From Marihabitans asiaticum (lineage in GTDB: Bacteria; Actinomycetota; Actinomycetes; Actinomycetales; Dermatophilaceae), in the NCBI RefSeq assembly GCF_007828725.1, contig NZ_VIUW01000002.1:1-64000 (forward strand): a stretch of DNA of 64,000 nucleotides, read 5' to 3'. A program made the translations under genes and the position numbers. Shown here in pieces: positions 51,537-60,128 of the stretch. The notes under the pieces are model-generated. The model saw only the letters and a list, made by a program, of their open reading frames with translations. It did not search any database and was not told the DNA's origin. How positions within the stretch are numbered: position 1 is the first letter of the stretch; every line of letters begins with the position of its first letter.

Positions 51537-52439
51537 ATGCCGTCACGCTTCAGCTCCGTCGAGGCCGCCAGCTCCGCGCTCGAGCAGGCCGGGTACATCG
51601 CCTCCGACCCGATCGCCACCACCGTCTATCTCGCGGACGCCCTGGGCAAGCCGTTCCTCGTCGAGGGCCCCGCCGGGGTCGGCAAGACCGAGCTGAGCAA
51701 GGCCGTCGCGACCGCGACCGGCGCCGAGCTGATCCGCCTCCAGTGCTACGAAGGGGTCGACGAGGCACGAGCGCTCTACGAGTGGAACCACGCGAAGCAA
51801 CTGCTGCGGATCACCGCCGCCGGCGCGCACCACGACCCGGGCAGCGGGGCCGACGAGGCCGACTGGGGCCGGGTCAAGGAGGACATCTTCACCGACGAGT
51901 TCCTCCTCGACCGGCCGCTGCTCAAGGCCGTGCGGGCCGACCACCCCACCGTCCTGCTCATCGACGAGCTCGACAAGGCCGACGTCGAGATCGAGGGGCT
52001 GCTCCTCGAGGTCCTCTCGGATTTCGCCGTCACCGTCCCCGAGCTGGGCACGATCCAGGCCAGGCACACCCCCTTCGTCGTCCTCACCTCCAACGCGACC
52101 CGGGAGCTGTCCGAGGCGCTGCGCCGCCGCTGCCTCTACCTACACATCGACTACCCCGAGGCCGCGCTGGAGCAGCGCATCGTCAGCCTCAAGGTCCCTG
52201 ACCTCGACGCCACGCTCAGCGAGTCGGTCGTCCGCCTCGTCGGCGCGCTGCGCGAGATGCGGCTGCGCAAGTCGCCCTCGGTCGCCGAGACGATCGACTG
52301 GGCGCGCACCCTCATCGCCCTCGGCGGGGACCGGCTCGACCCCGAGCTCGTCTCGAGCACGCTCGGCGTGCTGCTCAAGCACCAGGAGGACATCGACACC
52401 GCGACGGCGAAGCTGGACCTGACCCGTGGGCTCGCCTGA
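51537..52439 (+). CDS. MoxR-family AAA+ ATPase
   Basis: A 300-aa ATPase with Walker A GPAGVGKTEL, Walker B VLLIDELDKADVEIEGLLLEVL, sensor region FVVLTSNATRELSEALRRRCLYLHIDYP and RKSPSVAETIDWARTLIALGG. MoxR proteins act as chaperones with a von Willebrand factor A (VWA) partner to insert cofactors or mature complexes, and the next gene is such a partner, overlapping by 14 bases. It is closest to the CoxD/MoxR type that goes with CoxE. ATG start, leaderless pattern (CAGACT 7 bases upstream). Confidence 0.92.
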   Translation: MPSRFSSVEAASSALEQAGYIASDPIATTVYLADALGKPFLVEGPAGVGKTELSKAVATATGAELIRLQCYEGVDEARALYEWNHAKQLLRITAAGAHHDPGSGADEADWGRVKEDIFTDEFLLDRPLLKAVRADHPTVLLIDELDKADVEIEGLLLEVLSDFAVTVPELGTIQARHTPFVVLTSNATRELSEALRRRCLYLHIDYPEAALEQRIVSLKVPDLDATLSESVVRLVGALREMRLRKSPSVAETIDWARTLIALGGDRLDPELVSSTLGVLLKHQEDIDTATAKLDLTRGLA

Positions 52440-53901
52440 CGACGCCCTGACGCGGCGCCTGGTCGACCTCTCCCGGTCGCTGCGCCAGCACGGCATCGCG
52501 GTCGGCCCCTCGGAGTCGGCCGACGCCGCCGCGGCCTGCGCGGCACTCGGGGTGAGCGACCGGGGGCGCCTCCGAGCCGGGATCGCGGCGGCGATGCTGC
52601 GCCGCGAAGGGGATCGCGAGATCTTCGACCAGCTCTTCGACATTTACTTCCCGGCCGGCGTCGGTGACCGTCAAACCGTCGGCGAGGTGACCGCCGCGAC
52701 GGGCGGCGCCGAGGTGCGCGCCGCCGCCGAGCAGCTCCGGGACGATCTGGCCACCGCGCTTGCGACTGCCGACGAGCGCGAGCTGGACCGGCTCGCGGCA
52801 CGGGCGGTGGCCGAGCTGGGCGCGCTGGCCAACGACTCCACGATGGGCGGCTACTCCGCCAGTCAGACCCTGGACCGGCTGGCGCCGCAGACGGCGATCG
52901 CGGCTGCGCTGCAACGGGCGCGCGACGGCGCAGATACCCCTGCCGGGTCCGGCGAAGGGGGTGGCGGCAGCGGGTCCGGAAGCGGCGGCGCCGACGGCAC
53001 CGGGTCGCCCTGGCGGGCGGAAGAGCTGAGCGACCGCTTCGACCGAGACGAGATCCGCAGCCGAGTGGCAGCCTTCCGGCGAAGGGTGGAGCGAGAGGCG
53101 ACGCGGAGGAACATCGAGGCGCGCGGCACTGAGCGGATCAGCCGGTACGGGGTGCGAGACCCGTTGGAGCGCAAGGACTTCCTGCTGACGGGCAGGGAGG
53201 AGGCCGTCGAGCTGCAGTCGGCCATCCGACCTCTGGCGCGCAAGCTCGCGGCGCGCCTCTCGGCCAAGCAGCGCCGCCACTCCCGGGGCGCGGTGGATGT
53301 GCGGCGGACGCTGCGGCGGGCGATGTCCACCGGCGGCGTCCCGATCCGGCCGGCGTACAAGTACCGGCACCGCTCCCGGGCCGACATCGTCCTGCTGTGC
53401 GACATGTCGGGGTCGGTGTCCGGCTTCTCCCGCTTCACGATGCTGCTCCTCCAGGCGCTCTCGACCCAGTTCCGCCGGGTGCGCTTCTTCGGCTTCGTCA
53501 ACATCTGCGACGACATCACCGACCTCGTGGTCGGCGCGGAGATGGGCGAGGACATCCGCACCCGGGTCGCCGAGCAGGCGACGATCGCGCGCTGGCACGG
53601 CAGCAGCGACTACGGCAGCGCGCTCGAAGACTTCGTCGACCGGTGGCTCGGCGCGGTCGGTCCCCGCTCAACCGTCCTCGTCCTGGGCGATGCCCGGACC
53701 AACGGCAGCGACCCCAAGGTGGCCGCCCTGCGCACGATCACCGAGCACGCCCGGCAGGTGGTGTGGCTCAACCCGGAGCGGTCCAGCGCATGGGACACCG
53801 GAGACTCCGTGGCGAGCCGGTACGGCGAGGTCGTCGACATGCACGAGTGTCGCAACGTCGAGCAGCTGCGCCAGTTCGTCTCCCGGTCCCTGCCGGTCTG
53901 A
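52426..53901 (+). CDS. VWA domain protein (CoxE-like), partner of MoxR
   Basis: A 491-aa protein. The N-terminal helices (DALTRRLVDLSRSLRQHGIAVGPSESADAAAACAALG) are the CoxE-type lead region. Residues 180-215 are a Gly/Ser linker (GEGGGGSGSGSGGADG). The VWA domain starts near residue 310 with IVLLCDMSGSVSGFSRFTMLLLQAL, whose DMSGS supplies the MIDAS metal site, and ends with STVLVLGDARTNGSDPKVAALRTI. With the MoxR ATPase it forms a two-gene chaperone module. The start is GTG (52426), overlapping moxR. No carbon-monoxide dehydrogenase or nitrogenase-like client lies in the window. Confidence 0.9.
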   Translation: MGSPDDALTRRLVDLSRSLRQHGIAVGPSESADAAAACAALGVSDRGRLRAGIAAAMLRREGDREIFDQLFDIYFPAGVGDRQTVGEVTAATGGAEVRAAAEQLRDDLATALATADERELDRLAARAVAELGALANDSTMGGYSASQTLDRLAPQTAIAAALQRARDGADTPAGSGEGGGGSGSGSGGADGTGSPWRAEELSDRFDRDEIRSRVAAFRRRVEREATRRNIEARGTERISRYGVRDPLERKDFLLTGREEAVELQSAIRPLARKLAARLSAKQRRHSRGAVDVRRTLRRAMSTGGVPIRPAYKYRHRSRADIVLLCDMSGSVSGFSRFTMLLLQALSTQFRRVRFFGFVNICDDITDLVVGAEMGEDIRTRVAEQATIARWHGSSDYGSALEDFVDRWLGAVGPRSTVLVLGDARTNGSDPKVAALRTITEHARQVVWLNPERSSAWDTGDSVASRYGEVVDMHECRNVEQLRQFVSRSLPV

Positions 53902-53911
53902 CCAGCGAGCG

Positions 53912-55648
53912 TCAGCGGGGGATGTTGCGCAGGTTCGAGCGGGCCATGGCCACCGCCTCGCCGGCTCCACGGTTGAGCACGACCCGGCTCATCGCCGTCG
54001 CGAAGCCGAGCACCTGCTCACCGGTGATCTCGGGCGGGATCGACAGCGCCATCGGGTCGGTCCGGACGTCGACGAGTGCGGGCCCTTGGTGCGCCAGCGC
54101 GCTCGTGAGGGCCTCCCGGATCCCTCGGGGGTGGTCGACGCGTTCGGTGTGGAAGCCCAGCGCCGCCGCCATGCCGGCATAGTCGACGCCGGGGACGTCG
54201 ACACCGAAGTCCGGCAGCCCGTCGACAAGCATCTCGAGCTTGACCATCCCGAGCGTGGAGTTGTTGAACACGACGATCGTGATCGGCAGGTCGTAGGCCG
54301 CTGCGGTGATCAGCTCACCGAGGAGCATGGACAGGCCTCCGTCTCCGGATACCGAGATCACCTGGCGACCGGGGTGTGAGAGGGAGGCGCCGATGGCCTG
54401 CGGGAGCGCGTTGGCCATCGATCCGTGGAGGAAGGAGCCGATCAACCGGCGCCGACCGTTGGGGGTCACGTAGCGCGCGGTCCAGACGTTGCACATGCCG
54501 GTGTCAGCGGTGAAGACGGCGTCGTCGGCGGCCACCTCGTCGAGGATCGAGGCGACGTACTCGGGGTGGATCGGCGTGGTGTCCTCGACGTTCTTGGTGT
54601 ACGCCCCGACCGCCTTGGTCATGAGCTTGTCGTGCCGCTCGAGGGTCTTCTCCAAGAAGGTGCCAGACTTCGCCTCGACCAGCGGCAATACCGCCGCCAG
54701 CGTGGGCGCGACATCGGCGTGCACCGGCACCGTGACCTCGGTGCGCCGACCCAGCACCTCCCCGTGCGCGTCGATCTGCACGGTGGTGACGTCGGGGAGG
54801 AACTGGTCGTAGGGGAAGTCCGTCCCCAACAAGATCAGCAGGTCCGCGCCCTTCATCCCCTCGGCGGCCGCGCCGTAGCCGAGGAGGCCGGTCATGCCGA
54901 CGTCGTACGGGTTGTCGTACTGGATGAGGTCCTTGGCGCGCAACGAGTGCCCGACCGGCGCCTTGACCCGCTCCGCCAGGGCAAGCACCTCCTCGCGTGC
55001 ATCCTCGACTCCGGCGCCGACGAAGATCGCCACCGTCGAGGCCTGGTTGATCGCGGTGGCCACCTGACGGACGACGTCATCCCCCGGGGTGAGGGTGGGG
55101 CGATCCACGGCAAGGTAAGGAGGCGTGGGCTGAGTGGCGTCCCCGTCGGCGAGATCGCCGGGAAGGGTCAGCACCGAGACACCCCGTAGCGCCTCGGCGT
55201 GCCGGATGGCCGAGCCGACCAGACGCGGCACCTGCTCCGCTGCGGAGGCCATCTCGCAGAACACCGAGCACTCGAGGAACAACCGGTCGGGATGGGTCTC
55301 CTGGAAGTAGCCCATCCCGATCTGGGGGGTGGGGATGTGCGAGGCGATCGCCAGCACCGGGGCATGGCTGCGGTTCGCGTCGTACAGCCCGTTGATGAGG
55401 TGGAGGTTGCCCGGCCCGCACGAGCCGGCGCACACCGCCAGCTTGCCGGTGAGCTGCGCCTCGGCGGCCGCGGCGAAGGCGGCTGCCTCCTCGTGCCGGA
55501 CGTGGATCCAGTCGATGCCGCCGTTCGCTGCTCCGCCGGTGCGGCGCACGGCGTCGACCACCGGGTTGAGCGAGTCGCCGACGATCCCGTAGATCCGCGA
55601 GACCCCTGCCTCGACCAGCTGAGAGACGATCTGCTCCGCGATGTTCAC
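53912..55648 (-). CDS. poxB: Pyruvate:quinone oxidoreductase (pyruvate oxidase, PoxB-like)
   Basis: Thiamine diphosphate and FAD enzyme that decarboxylates pyruvate to acetate at the membrane, passing electrons to quinones. The 578-aa protein matches E. coli PoxB length: MNIAEQIVSQLVEAGVSRIYGIVGDSLNPVVDAVRRTG, HVRHEEAAAFAAAAEA with catalytic E53, GSCGPGNLHLINGLYDANRSHAPVLAIASHIP, and the ThDP-binding VSGDGGLSMLLGELITAAAYDLPITIVVFNNSTLGMVKLE. The start is GTG (55646-55648) with AAGGG upstream. It converges on the VWA gene (11 bases) and is divergent from the response regulator with 163 bases between. Confidence 0.94.
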   Translation of the reverse strand: MNIAEQIVSQLVEAGVSRIYGIVGDSLNPVVDAVRRTGGAANGGIDWIHVRHEEAAAFAAAAEAQLTGKLAVCAGSCGPGNLHLINGLYDANRSHAPVLAIASHIPTPQIGMGYFQETHPDRLFLECSVFCEMASAAEQVPRLVGSAIRHAEALRGVSVLTLPGDLADGDATQPTPPYLAVDRPTLTPGDDVVRQVATAINQASTVAIFVGAGVEDAREEVLALAERVKAPVGHSLRAKDLIQYDNPYDVGMTGLLGYGAAAEGMKGADLLILLGTDFPYDQFLPDVTTVQIDAHGEVLGRRTEVTVPVHADVAPTLAAVLPLVEAKSGTFLEKTLERHDKLMTKAVGAYTKNVEDTTPIHPEYVASILDEVAADDAVFTADTGMCNVWTARYVTPNGRRRLIGSFLHGSMANALPQAIGASLSHPGRQVISVSGDGGLSMLLGELITAAAYDLPITIVVFNNSTLGMVKLEMLVDGLPDFGVDVPGVDYAGMAAALGFHTERVDHPRGIREALTSALAHQGPALVDVRTDPMALSIPPEITGEQVLGFATAMSRVVLNRGAGEAVAMARSNLRNIPR

Positions 55649-55743
55649 TGTCTCGCCCTTTCGTAGGAGGCCGACGGTGCCGAGTCTAGGTCCCGGTCCC
55701 TTCCGCGTGCGGGGCCAGGAGACCCCCCGGCCCACCGAGCGAA

Positions 55744-55764
55744 GGAGATCTCCAGGGGATCTCC
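55744..55764 (+). promoter_or_regulatory. Direct repeats upstream of the response regulator
   Basis: GATCTCC occurs at 55747-55753 and 55758-55764, exactly 11 bases apart, and the first copy is also part of the palindrome GGAGATCTCC (55744-55753). The pair lies 48-65 bases upstream of the start codon, just before the -35 region of a leaderless promoter (TAGCCT at 55800-55805). OmpR-type regulators usually bind such direct repeats one helical turn apart, so autoregulation is likely. Confidence 0.5.
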
Positions 55765-55811
55765 ACACGTCGCTCACGCCGCCTGCAGACCGCCCTCCAT
55801 AGCCTGCTGGC

Positions 55812-56543
55812 ATGACCACGACCGCCGGCGATCCCCCTTCGCGCTCCGTCCTCGTCGTCGAGGACGACCGGATCATCAACGACGCCCTCGCCGAGAGGTT
55901 CCGGGCCTGCGGGTACGCGGTGCACCAGGCGTGGGACGGCCCCGGCGCGGTTACCGCCTTCGCGGAGCACGAACCCGACGTGGTCCTGCTCGACCTCATG
56001 CTGCCGGGCTTCGACGGGCTTGAGGTGTGCCGACGGATCCAGGCGCAGCACCCCGTGCCGGTGCTCATGATCACCGCCCGTGACGAGGAGGCCGACATCG
56101 TCCTCGGCCTCGGGGTCGGCGCCGACGACTACATCACCAAGCCGTTCCGGATGCGGGAGGTGACCGCCCGGGTCGAGGCGCTGCTGCGACGCGTCGACCG
56201 CGCGAACGAGCTCGCGGCCGCCACGCCGCCCACCGGCGCGGCGGTCGAGCACGACGGGCTGCGCCTGGATCCCCGCACCCGCCGATGCACCGTCGACGGG
56301 GAGGAGGTCCATCTCACCCCGACCGAGTTCGAGCTGCTCGCCCTGCTCGCCGCAGACCCCGGCACCGTCGTCCGCCGCGGGCGGATCGTGCACGAGCTGT
56401 GGGGCTGGGAGGAGTCCCTCGGCAGCCGCACCCTGGACTCGCACGTGAAGTCGTTGCGCGCCAAGGTCGGCGGGCACCGCGTGCGGACGGTCCACGGGGT
56501 CGGCTACGCCCTGGCCGACGGCGAAGGGGGTGAGCCTCGGTGA
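55812..56543 (+). CDS. OmpR-family response regulator
   Basis: A 243-aa protein. The receiver (about 11-125) has E17, D18, D19, the phospho-acceptor D61 in VVLLDLMLP, T in LMITARDEE and K in ITKPFRMRE. A Pro/Ala linker is followed by a winged-helix DNA-binding domain (about 145-235) with VHLTPTEFELLALLAADPG and VRTVHGVGYALAD. The ATG has TAGCCT 6 bases before it. The histidine kinase gene starts in the stop (4-base overlap), so the two form a pair. Confidence 0.94.
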   Translation: MTTTAGDPPSRSVLVVEDDRIINDALAERFRACGYAVHQAWDGPGAVTAFAEHEPDVVLLDLMLPGFDGLEVCRRIQAQHPVPVLMITARDEEADIVLGLGVGADDYITKPFRMREVTARVEALLRRVDRANELAAATPPTGAAVEHDGLRLDPRTRRCTVDGEEVHLTPTEFELLALLAADPGTVVRRGRIVHELWGWEESLGSRTLDSHVKSLRAKVGGHRVRTVHGVGYALADGEGGEPR

Positions 56544-59104
56544 GCGCGCAGGCGCCCCTGTCGAGCGCCTTCGGCTCGATCAAGACCCGGCTGGCCGTGC
56601 TCGTCGGGGTCAGCGTCCTGCTCGCTGCGGTCGTCGGCGCGGTCGGAACCAGCGCCGGGGTGCCGCTGTGGCTGGCGGTGCCCGCGACGGTGGCGCTCGC
56701 CCTCGTCGTCACGCGGTGGCTCGCCACGGGGATCACCGCTCCCCTGCGCGAGATGACGCGAGCGACCCGGGCGATGAGCGATGGGCGGTACGAGATCGCG
56801 CTCGAGACCACCCGCCAGGACGAGGTCGGCGAGCTGGCTCGGTCCTTCACCGCGATGGCCGGGGAGATCCGGGCGGCCGAGGAGCACCGACGCCGGCTAG
56901 TGGCGACGGTCGCGCACGAGCTGCGCACCCCGCTGGCCGGGCAGCAGGCGCTGCTGGAGAACCTCGTCGACGGCGTCATCGCCCCCGGCGACGACGCGCT
57001 GCAGCGCGCGCTGGCCCAGTCCGAGCGCCTCGGTGCCCTCGTCGGCGACCTGCTCGACCTCTCGCGCTCCGACCAGAGCCGGGTCCCGCTCACGCCGGGC
57101 CGGGTCGTGGTCGCCGAGCTGCTGGAGAGCGCGAAGGGGGAAGCCGCGCTGCTCGGACGAGAGGTCTCGATCGAGGTGAGCGTGGAGCCGGTGGACCTGA
57201 CGGTCATCGCCGACCGGGCTCGGCTGGCGCAGGTCGTCGCCAATCTCCTGGACAACGCCGTGCGGCACAGCCCGGTCGGCGGCATCGTCGAGGTCGCGGC
57301 GAGCACCGCCGGCTCCGAGCACTGGCGGCTGACCATCACCGACGAAGGGCCCGGTCTGCCGCCCTCCGACGCCGATCGGCTCACCCGCCGCTTCGGCAGC
57401 GGGCCGGACTCATCCGGTGGCACCGGGCTCGGCCTGGCGATCGCCGGGTGGGCGGCGTCGCTGCACGGCGGGTCGATCGACGCACTCCCCGCCCCCGGGG
57501 CGGGCGGCGGAGCTCGCCTGCAGGTGACCCTCCCCACCCATCCCGGCCCCGACGGTGCCGTGCTCCACCAACCCGAGGAGATCCCGATGTCCACCACCGA
57601 GCTGACCACCCCTTCGCCTGACGACGTAGAACGCGCCAGCGACGAGATCGGTTCCCCACCGCGTCTGAGCCAGCTCTGGCCCGAGCGGGACAGCAGGCCA
57701 CAGCCGCGGGCGCTGCTCGCCGCCGCCGGGGTCGGCCTGCTCGCGGCCCTGCTCATCCCGGGCCACCCGGCCGGGCTCGGCCTCTTCCTCGTCCTCCTCG
57801 CCGGTGGGGTCACGCTGTGGCTCCTCTCCCCCAGGCGCGTTCACCCCTGGTCGCTCCTCAGCGCCGCCCTGGCGGTGCCGCTGGCGCTCAGCCCGATCCT
57901 GCGCGCGGACTTCGGCATGGCAGTCCCCGCCGTCCTGGCCGCGGGGGTGCTGGCCGCGGTCGCCTGCACCGGCGCACGCACCCTGACCGGGATGGCCGCC
58001 AGCGTCGTCGCGTGGGTGGCGGCCGGCCTGCGCGGGCTGCCGCTGCTGGACCGGACGCTGCGGGCGCTCGGGCGGCGCAGCGGTGCCTGGAGCGTGCTGC
58101 GTGCGGCGGCGCTCTCGATGGTGCTCCTCATCGTCTTCGGCGGTCTGCTCGCCTCCTCCGACGCGGTGCTCGGCTCGTGGCTGAGCGCCCTCACCCCGCA
58201 GGTCAGCGACGACGTCGTGGTGCGCATCTTCACCCTCGTCTTCTTCGCCGGGGTGACCCTGTGCGGGGCCTACCTGGCGATCAACCCGCCGACGGTGGAC
58301 GGCCTGGCGCTCTCGAGCCGCACCCGCCGACGCGTCCCCTTCACCGAGTGGCAGGTGCCGATGCTGGTGGTCCTGGCCACCTTCGTCGCCTGGCTCGCAG
58401 CTCAGGCCGCCTCGCTCATCGGCGGCCACGACTACGTGCTGCGCACCACCGGGGTCACCTACGCCGAGTCGGCCCGGCAGGGCTTCGGCCAGCTCGTCCT
58501 CGTCACGCTCGCGACCATCGCGCTGGTCTCGGCCGTGCGGACCTGGGGCAGCGCGCAGACCGCTGCGCATCGTCGCTGGCGCACCGGGCTGTGCGCGGCC
58601 CTGTGCCTCCTCGCGCTGCTCGTCGTCGGGTCCGCACTGCACCGGATGGCCCTCTACCAGGAGGCGTATGGCTGGACGGTGCTGCGGGTCGGGGCCGACC
58701 TGCTCGAGCTGAGCTTCGGCGTGGTGCTGCTCGCGCTGCTGGTCTCCCTGGTCACCGGGTCCGGGCGGTGGGTGGGGCGGGTGACGCTGGTCGCCGCCGC
58801 CAGCGCCGCGATGGTCTTCTCCGTCGGCAACGTCAGCGCCTTCGTCGCCGAGCGCAACATCGCCCGCTTCGAGGCGACCGGGCAGATCGACTCCGAGTAC
58901 CTCGCCAGCCTGGGCGCCGACGCCGCCCCCACGGTGGTCGGCAGCAGCCTGCCCGAGCAGGTCAAGCAGTGCGCGCTAGCCCGGGTCGGCGAGCAGAGCA
59001 CCACGTGGACGGCGTGGAACCTCGGCCGCGAGCGGGCCCGCGCGGTCAGCGCGCCCTACCTGGGTGCACCGGACGCCTGCCCTGCCGGGGAGCGATGGCG
59101 CTGA
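56540..59104 (+). CDS. Histidine kinase fused in frame to a DUF4173 membrane protein
   Basis: An 854-codon open frame. Residues 1-349 are a sensor kinase: two helices (about 15-35 and 42-60), HAMP (about 61-112), ATVAHELRTPLAGQQALLENLV with H126, LLDNAVRHSPVGG (N box), LTITDEGPGLP and GTGLGLAIAGWAASLHGG. Residues 375-800 are a polytopic DUF4153/DUF4173 protein with about 11 helices and an extracellular tail. No stop codon separates them. However, GAGGAG followed 6 bases later by ATG (57587-57589) lies at the joint, so a free 505-aa DUF4173 protein can also be made. Which product predominates cannot be told from sequence. GTG start at 56540. Confidence 0.85.
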   Translation: MSAQAPLSSAFGSIKTRLAVLVGVSVLLAAVVGAVGTSAGVPLWLAVPATVALALVVTRWLATGITAPLREMTRATRAMSDGRYEIALETTRQDEVGELARSFTAMAGEIRAAEEHRRRLVATVAHELRTPLAGQQALLENLVDGVIAPGDDALQRALAQSERLGALVGDLLDLSRSDQSRVPLTPGRVVVAELLESAKGEAALLGREVSIEVSVEPVDLTVIADRARLAQVVANLLDNAVRHSPVGGIVEVAASTAGSEHWRLTITDEGPGLPPSDADRLTRRFGSGPDSSGGTGLGLAIAGWAASLHGGSIDALPAPGAGGGARLQVTLPTHPGPDGAVLHQPEEIPMSTTELTTPSPDDVERASDEIGSPPRLSQLWPERDSRPQPRALLAAAGVGLLAALLIPGHPAGLGLFLVLLAGGVTLWLLSPRRVHPWSLLSAALAVPLALSPILRADFGMAVPAVLAAGVLAAVACTGARTLTGMAASVVAWVAAGLRGLPLLDRTLRALGRRSGAWSVLRAAALSMVLLIVFGGLLASSDAVLGSWLSALTPQVSDDVVVRIFTLVFFAGVTLCGAYLAINPPTVDGLALSSRTRRRVPFTEWQVPMLVVLATFVAWLAAQAASLIGGHDYVLRTTGVTYAESARQGFGQLVLVTLATIALVSAVRTWGSAQTAAHRRWRTGLCAALCLLALLVVGSALHRMALYQEAYGWTVLRVGADLLELSFGVVLLALLVSLVTGSGRWVGRVTLVAAASAAMVFSVGNVSAFVAERNIARFEATGQIDSEYLASLGADAAPTVVGSSLPEQVKQCALARVGEQSTTWTAWNLGRERARAVSAPYLGAPDACPAGERWR

Positions 59105-59123
59105 GGTCGTCGGCATCGCACGG

Positions 59124-59154
59124 CGAAGGGGGGCCGCTCGGCGGCCCCCCTTCG
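59124..59154. terminator. Bidirectional terminator hairpin
   Basis: CGAAGGGGGGCCGC (59124-59137) and GCGGCCCCCCTTCG (59141-59154) pair perfectly over 14 bases around TCG. It stands 19 bases after the kinase-DUF4173 stop and 25 bases from the stop of the convergent aldo/keto reductase. Again the arms contain the CGAAGGGG octamer as an inverted pair. Confidence 0.8.
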
Positions 59155-59179
59155 TCACTGTCCCGGCGAGCGCTTGAGC

Positions 59180-60049
59180 TCAGTCGTCGGTGTCCGGGGC
59201 GTCGGCGTCGAACTCTGCCGGGACCGGGCCGATCCGGCCCTGCTCTCCCTTGTCGAGCTTGCCGATCTGCTTCATGCAGCGGTCGTCGAGCTCGACGTTG
59301 AGCGAGGCGAAGTTCTCCGAGATCCGGGCAGGAGTGACCGACTTCGGGATGGCGACGACGTTGTTCTGCTGGTGCCAGGCCAGGACCGCCTGCGCCGGGG
59401 TGCAGTCGTGCTCGGCGGCGACCTCCTGGAGGGTGACGTCCTCGAGGATCCCGTTGTTCTGACCCAGCGGCGACCACGCCTCGGTGACGATGCCGTGCTT
59501 GTCGTGGAAGGCGCGCAGCGAGGACTGCTGGAAGTACGGGTGCAGCTCGACCTGGTTGATCGCCGGCCACTGCCCGGTCATGTCGAACAGCCGCTGGAGG
59601 TGCTCCTCGTCGAAGTTGGACACACCGACGGCGCGGATCAGCCCCTCGCCCTGGAGCGCCAGCATCGCGCGGAAGCTCTCGAGGTAGAGCTCGGCGCTGG
59701 GGACCGGCCAGTGGATGAGGTAGAGGTCGATGTAGTCGAGCCCGAGCTTCTCCAGCGAGCTGGTGAGAGCGGCGCGGACCGTCTCGAGGTCACCCTGGTC
59801 GGAGTTCCACAGCTTGGTGGTGATGAAGAGGTCGCTGCGCGGGTAGGGCGCGGCGGCGAGGGCACGTCCGACCCCCTCCTCGTTGCCGTAGGCCGCGGCA
59901 GTGTCGATGTGGCGATACCCGGCGCCGAGCGCGGCGGCCACAGCTTCGTCGACGTCACCGTCGTCGACCTGGAAGACGCCGAAGCCAAGCTTGGGGATCT
60001 CGACGATGCCGTCCGGGGCGGTGAGGTTCATGTTCTTCGGTTGCGTCAT
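59180..60049 (-). CDS. Aldo/keto reductase
   Basis: A 289-aa NADPH-dependent oxidoreductase of the 2,5-diketo-D-gluconate reductase-like (AKR5) group. The catalytic tetrad is visible: D and Y in HIDTAAAYGNEEGVG, K in ITTKLWNSDQG and H in YLIHWPVP. Other marks are IRAVGVSNFDEEHLQRL, INQVELHPYFQQ and VVAIPKSVTPARISENFA. The substrate is unknown. The ATG has TACCGT 6 bases upstream. It is divergent from accA3 over 79 bases and converges on the kinase-DUF4173 gene through the hairpin. Confidence 0.94.
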   Translation of the reverse strand: MTQPKNMNLTAPDGIVEIPKLGFGVFQVDDGDVDEAVAAALGAGYRHIDTAAAYGNEEGVGRALAAAPYPRSDLFITTKLWNSDQGDLETVRAALTSSLEKLGLDYIDLYLIHWPVPSAELYLESFRAMLALQGEGLIRAVGVSNFDEEHLQRLFDMTGQWPAINQVELHPYFQQSSLRAFHDKHGIVTEAWSPLGQNNGILEDVTLQEVAAEHDCTPAQAVLAWHQQNNVVAIPKSVTPARISENFASLNVELDDRCMKQIGKLDKGEQGRIGPVPAEFDADAPDTDD

Positions 60050-60128
60050 GCCTCGACGGTACTTCGTCGCGGTGAGGATCGGGGCCTCACGTTGTGAGCC
60101 CTGTCACCCGGCCCGATAGTGTCAGGGC

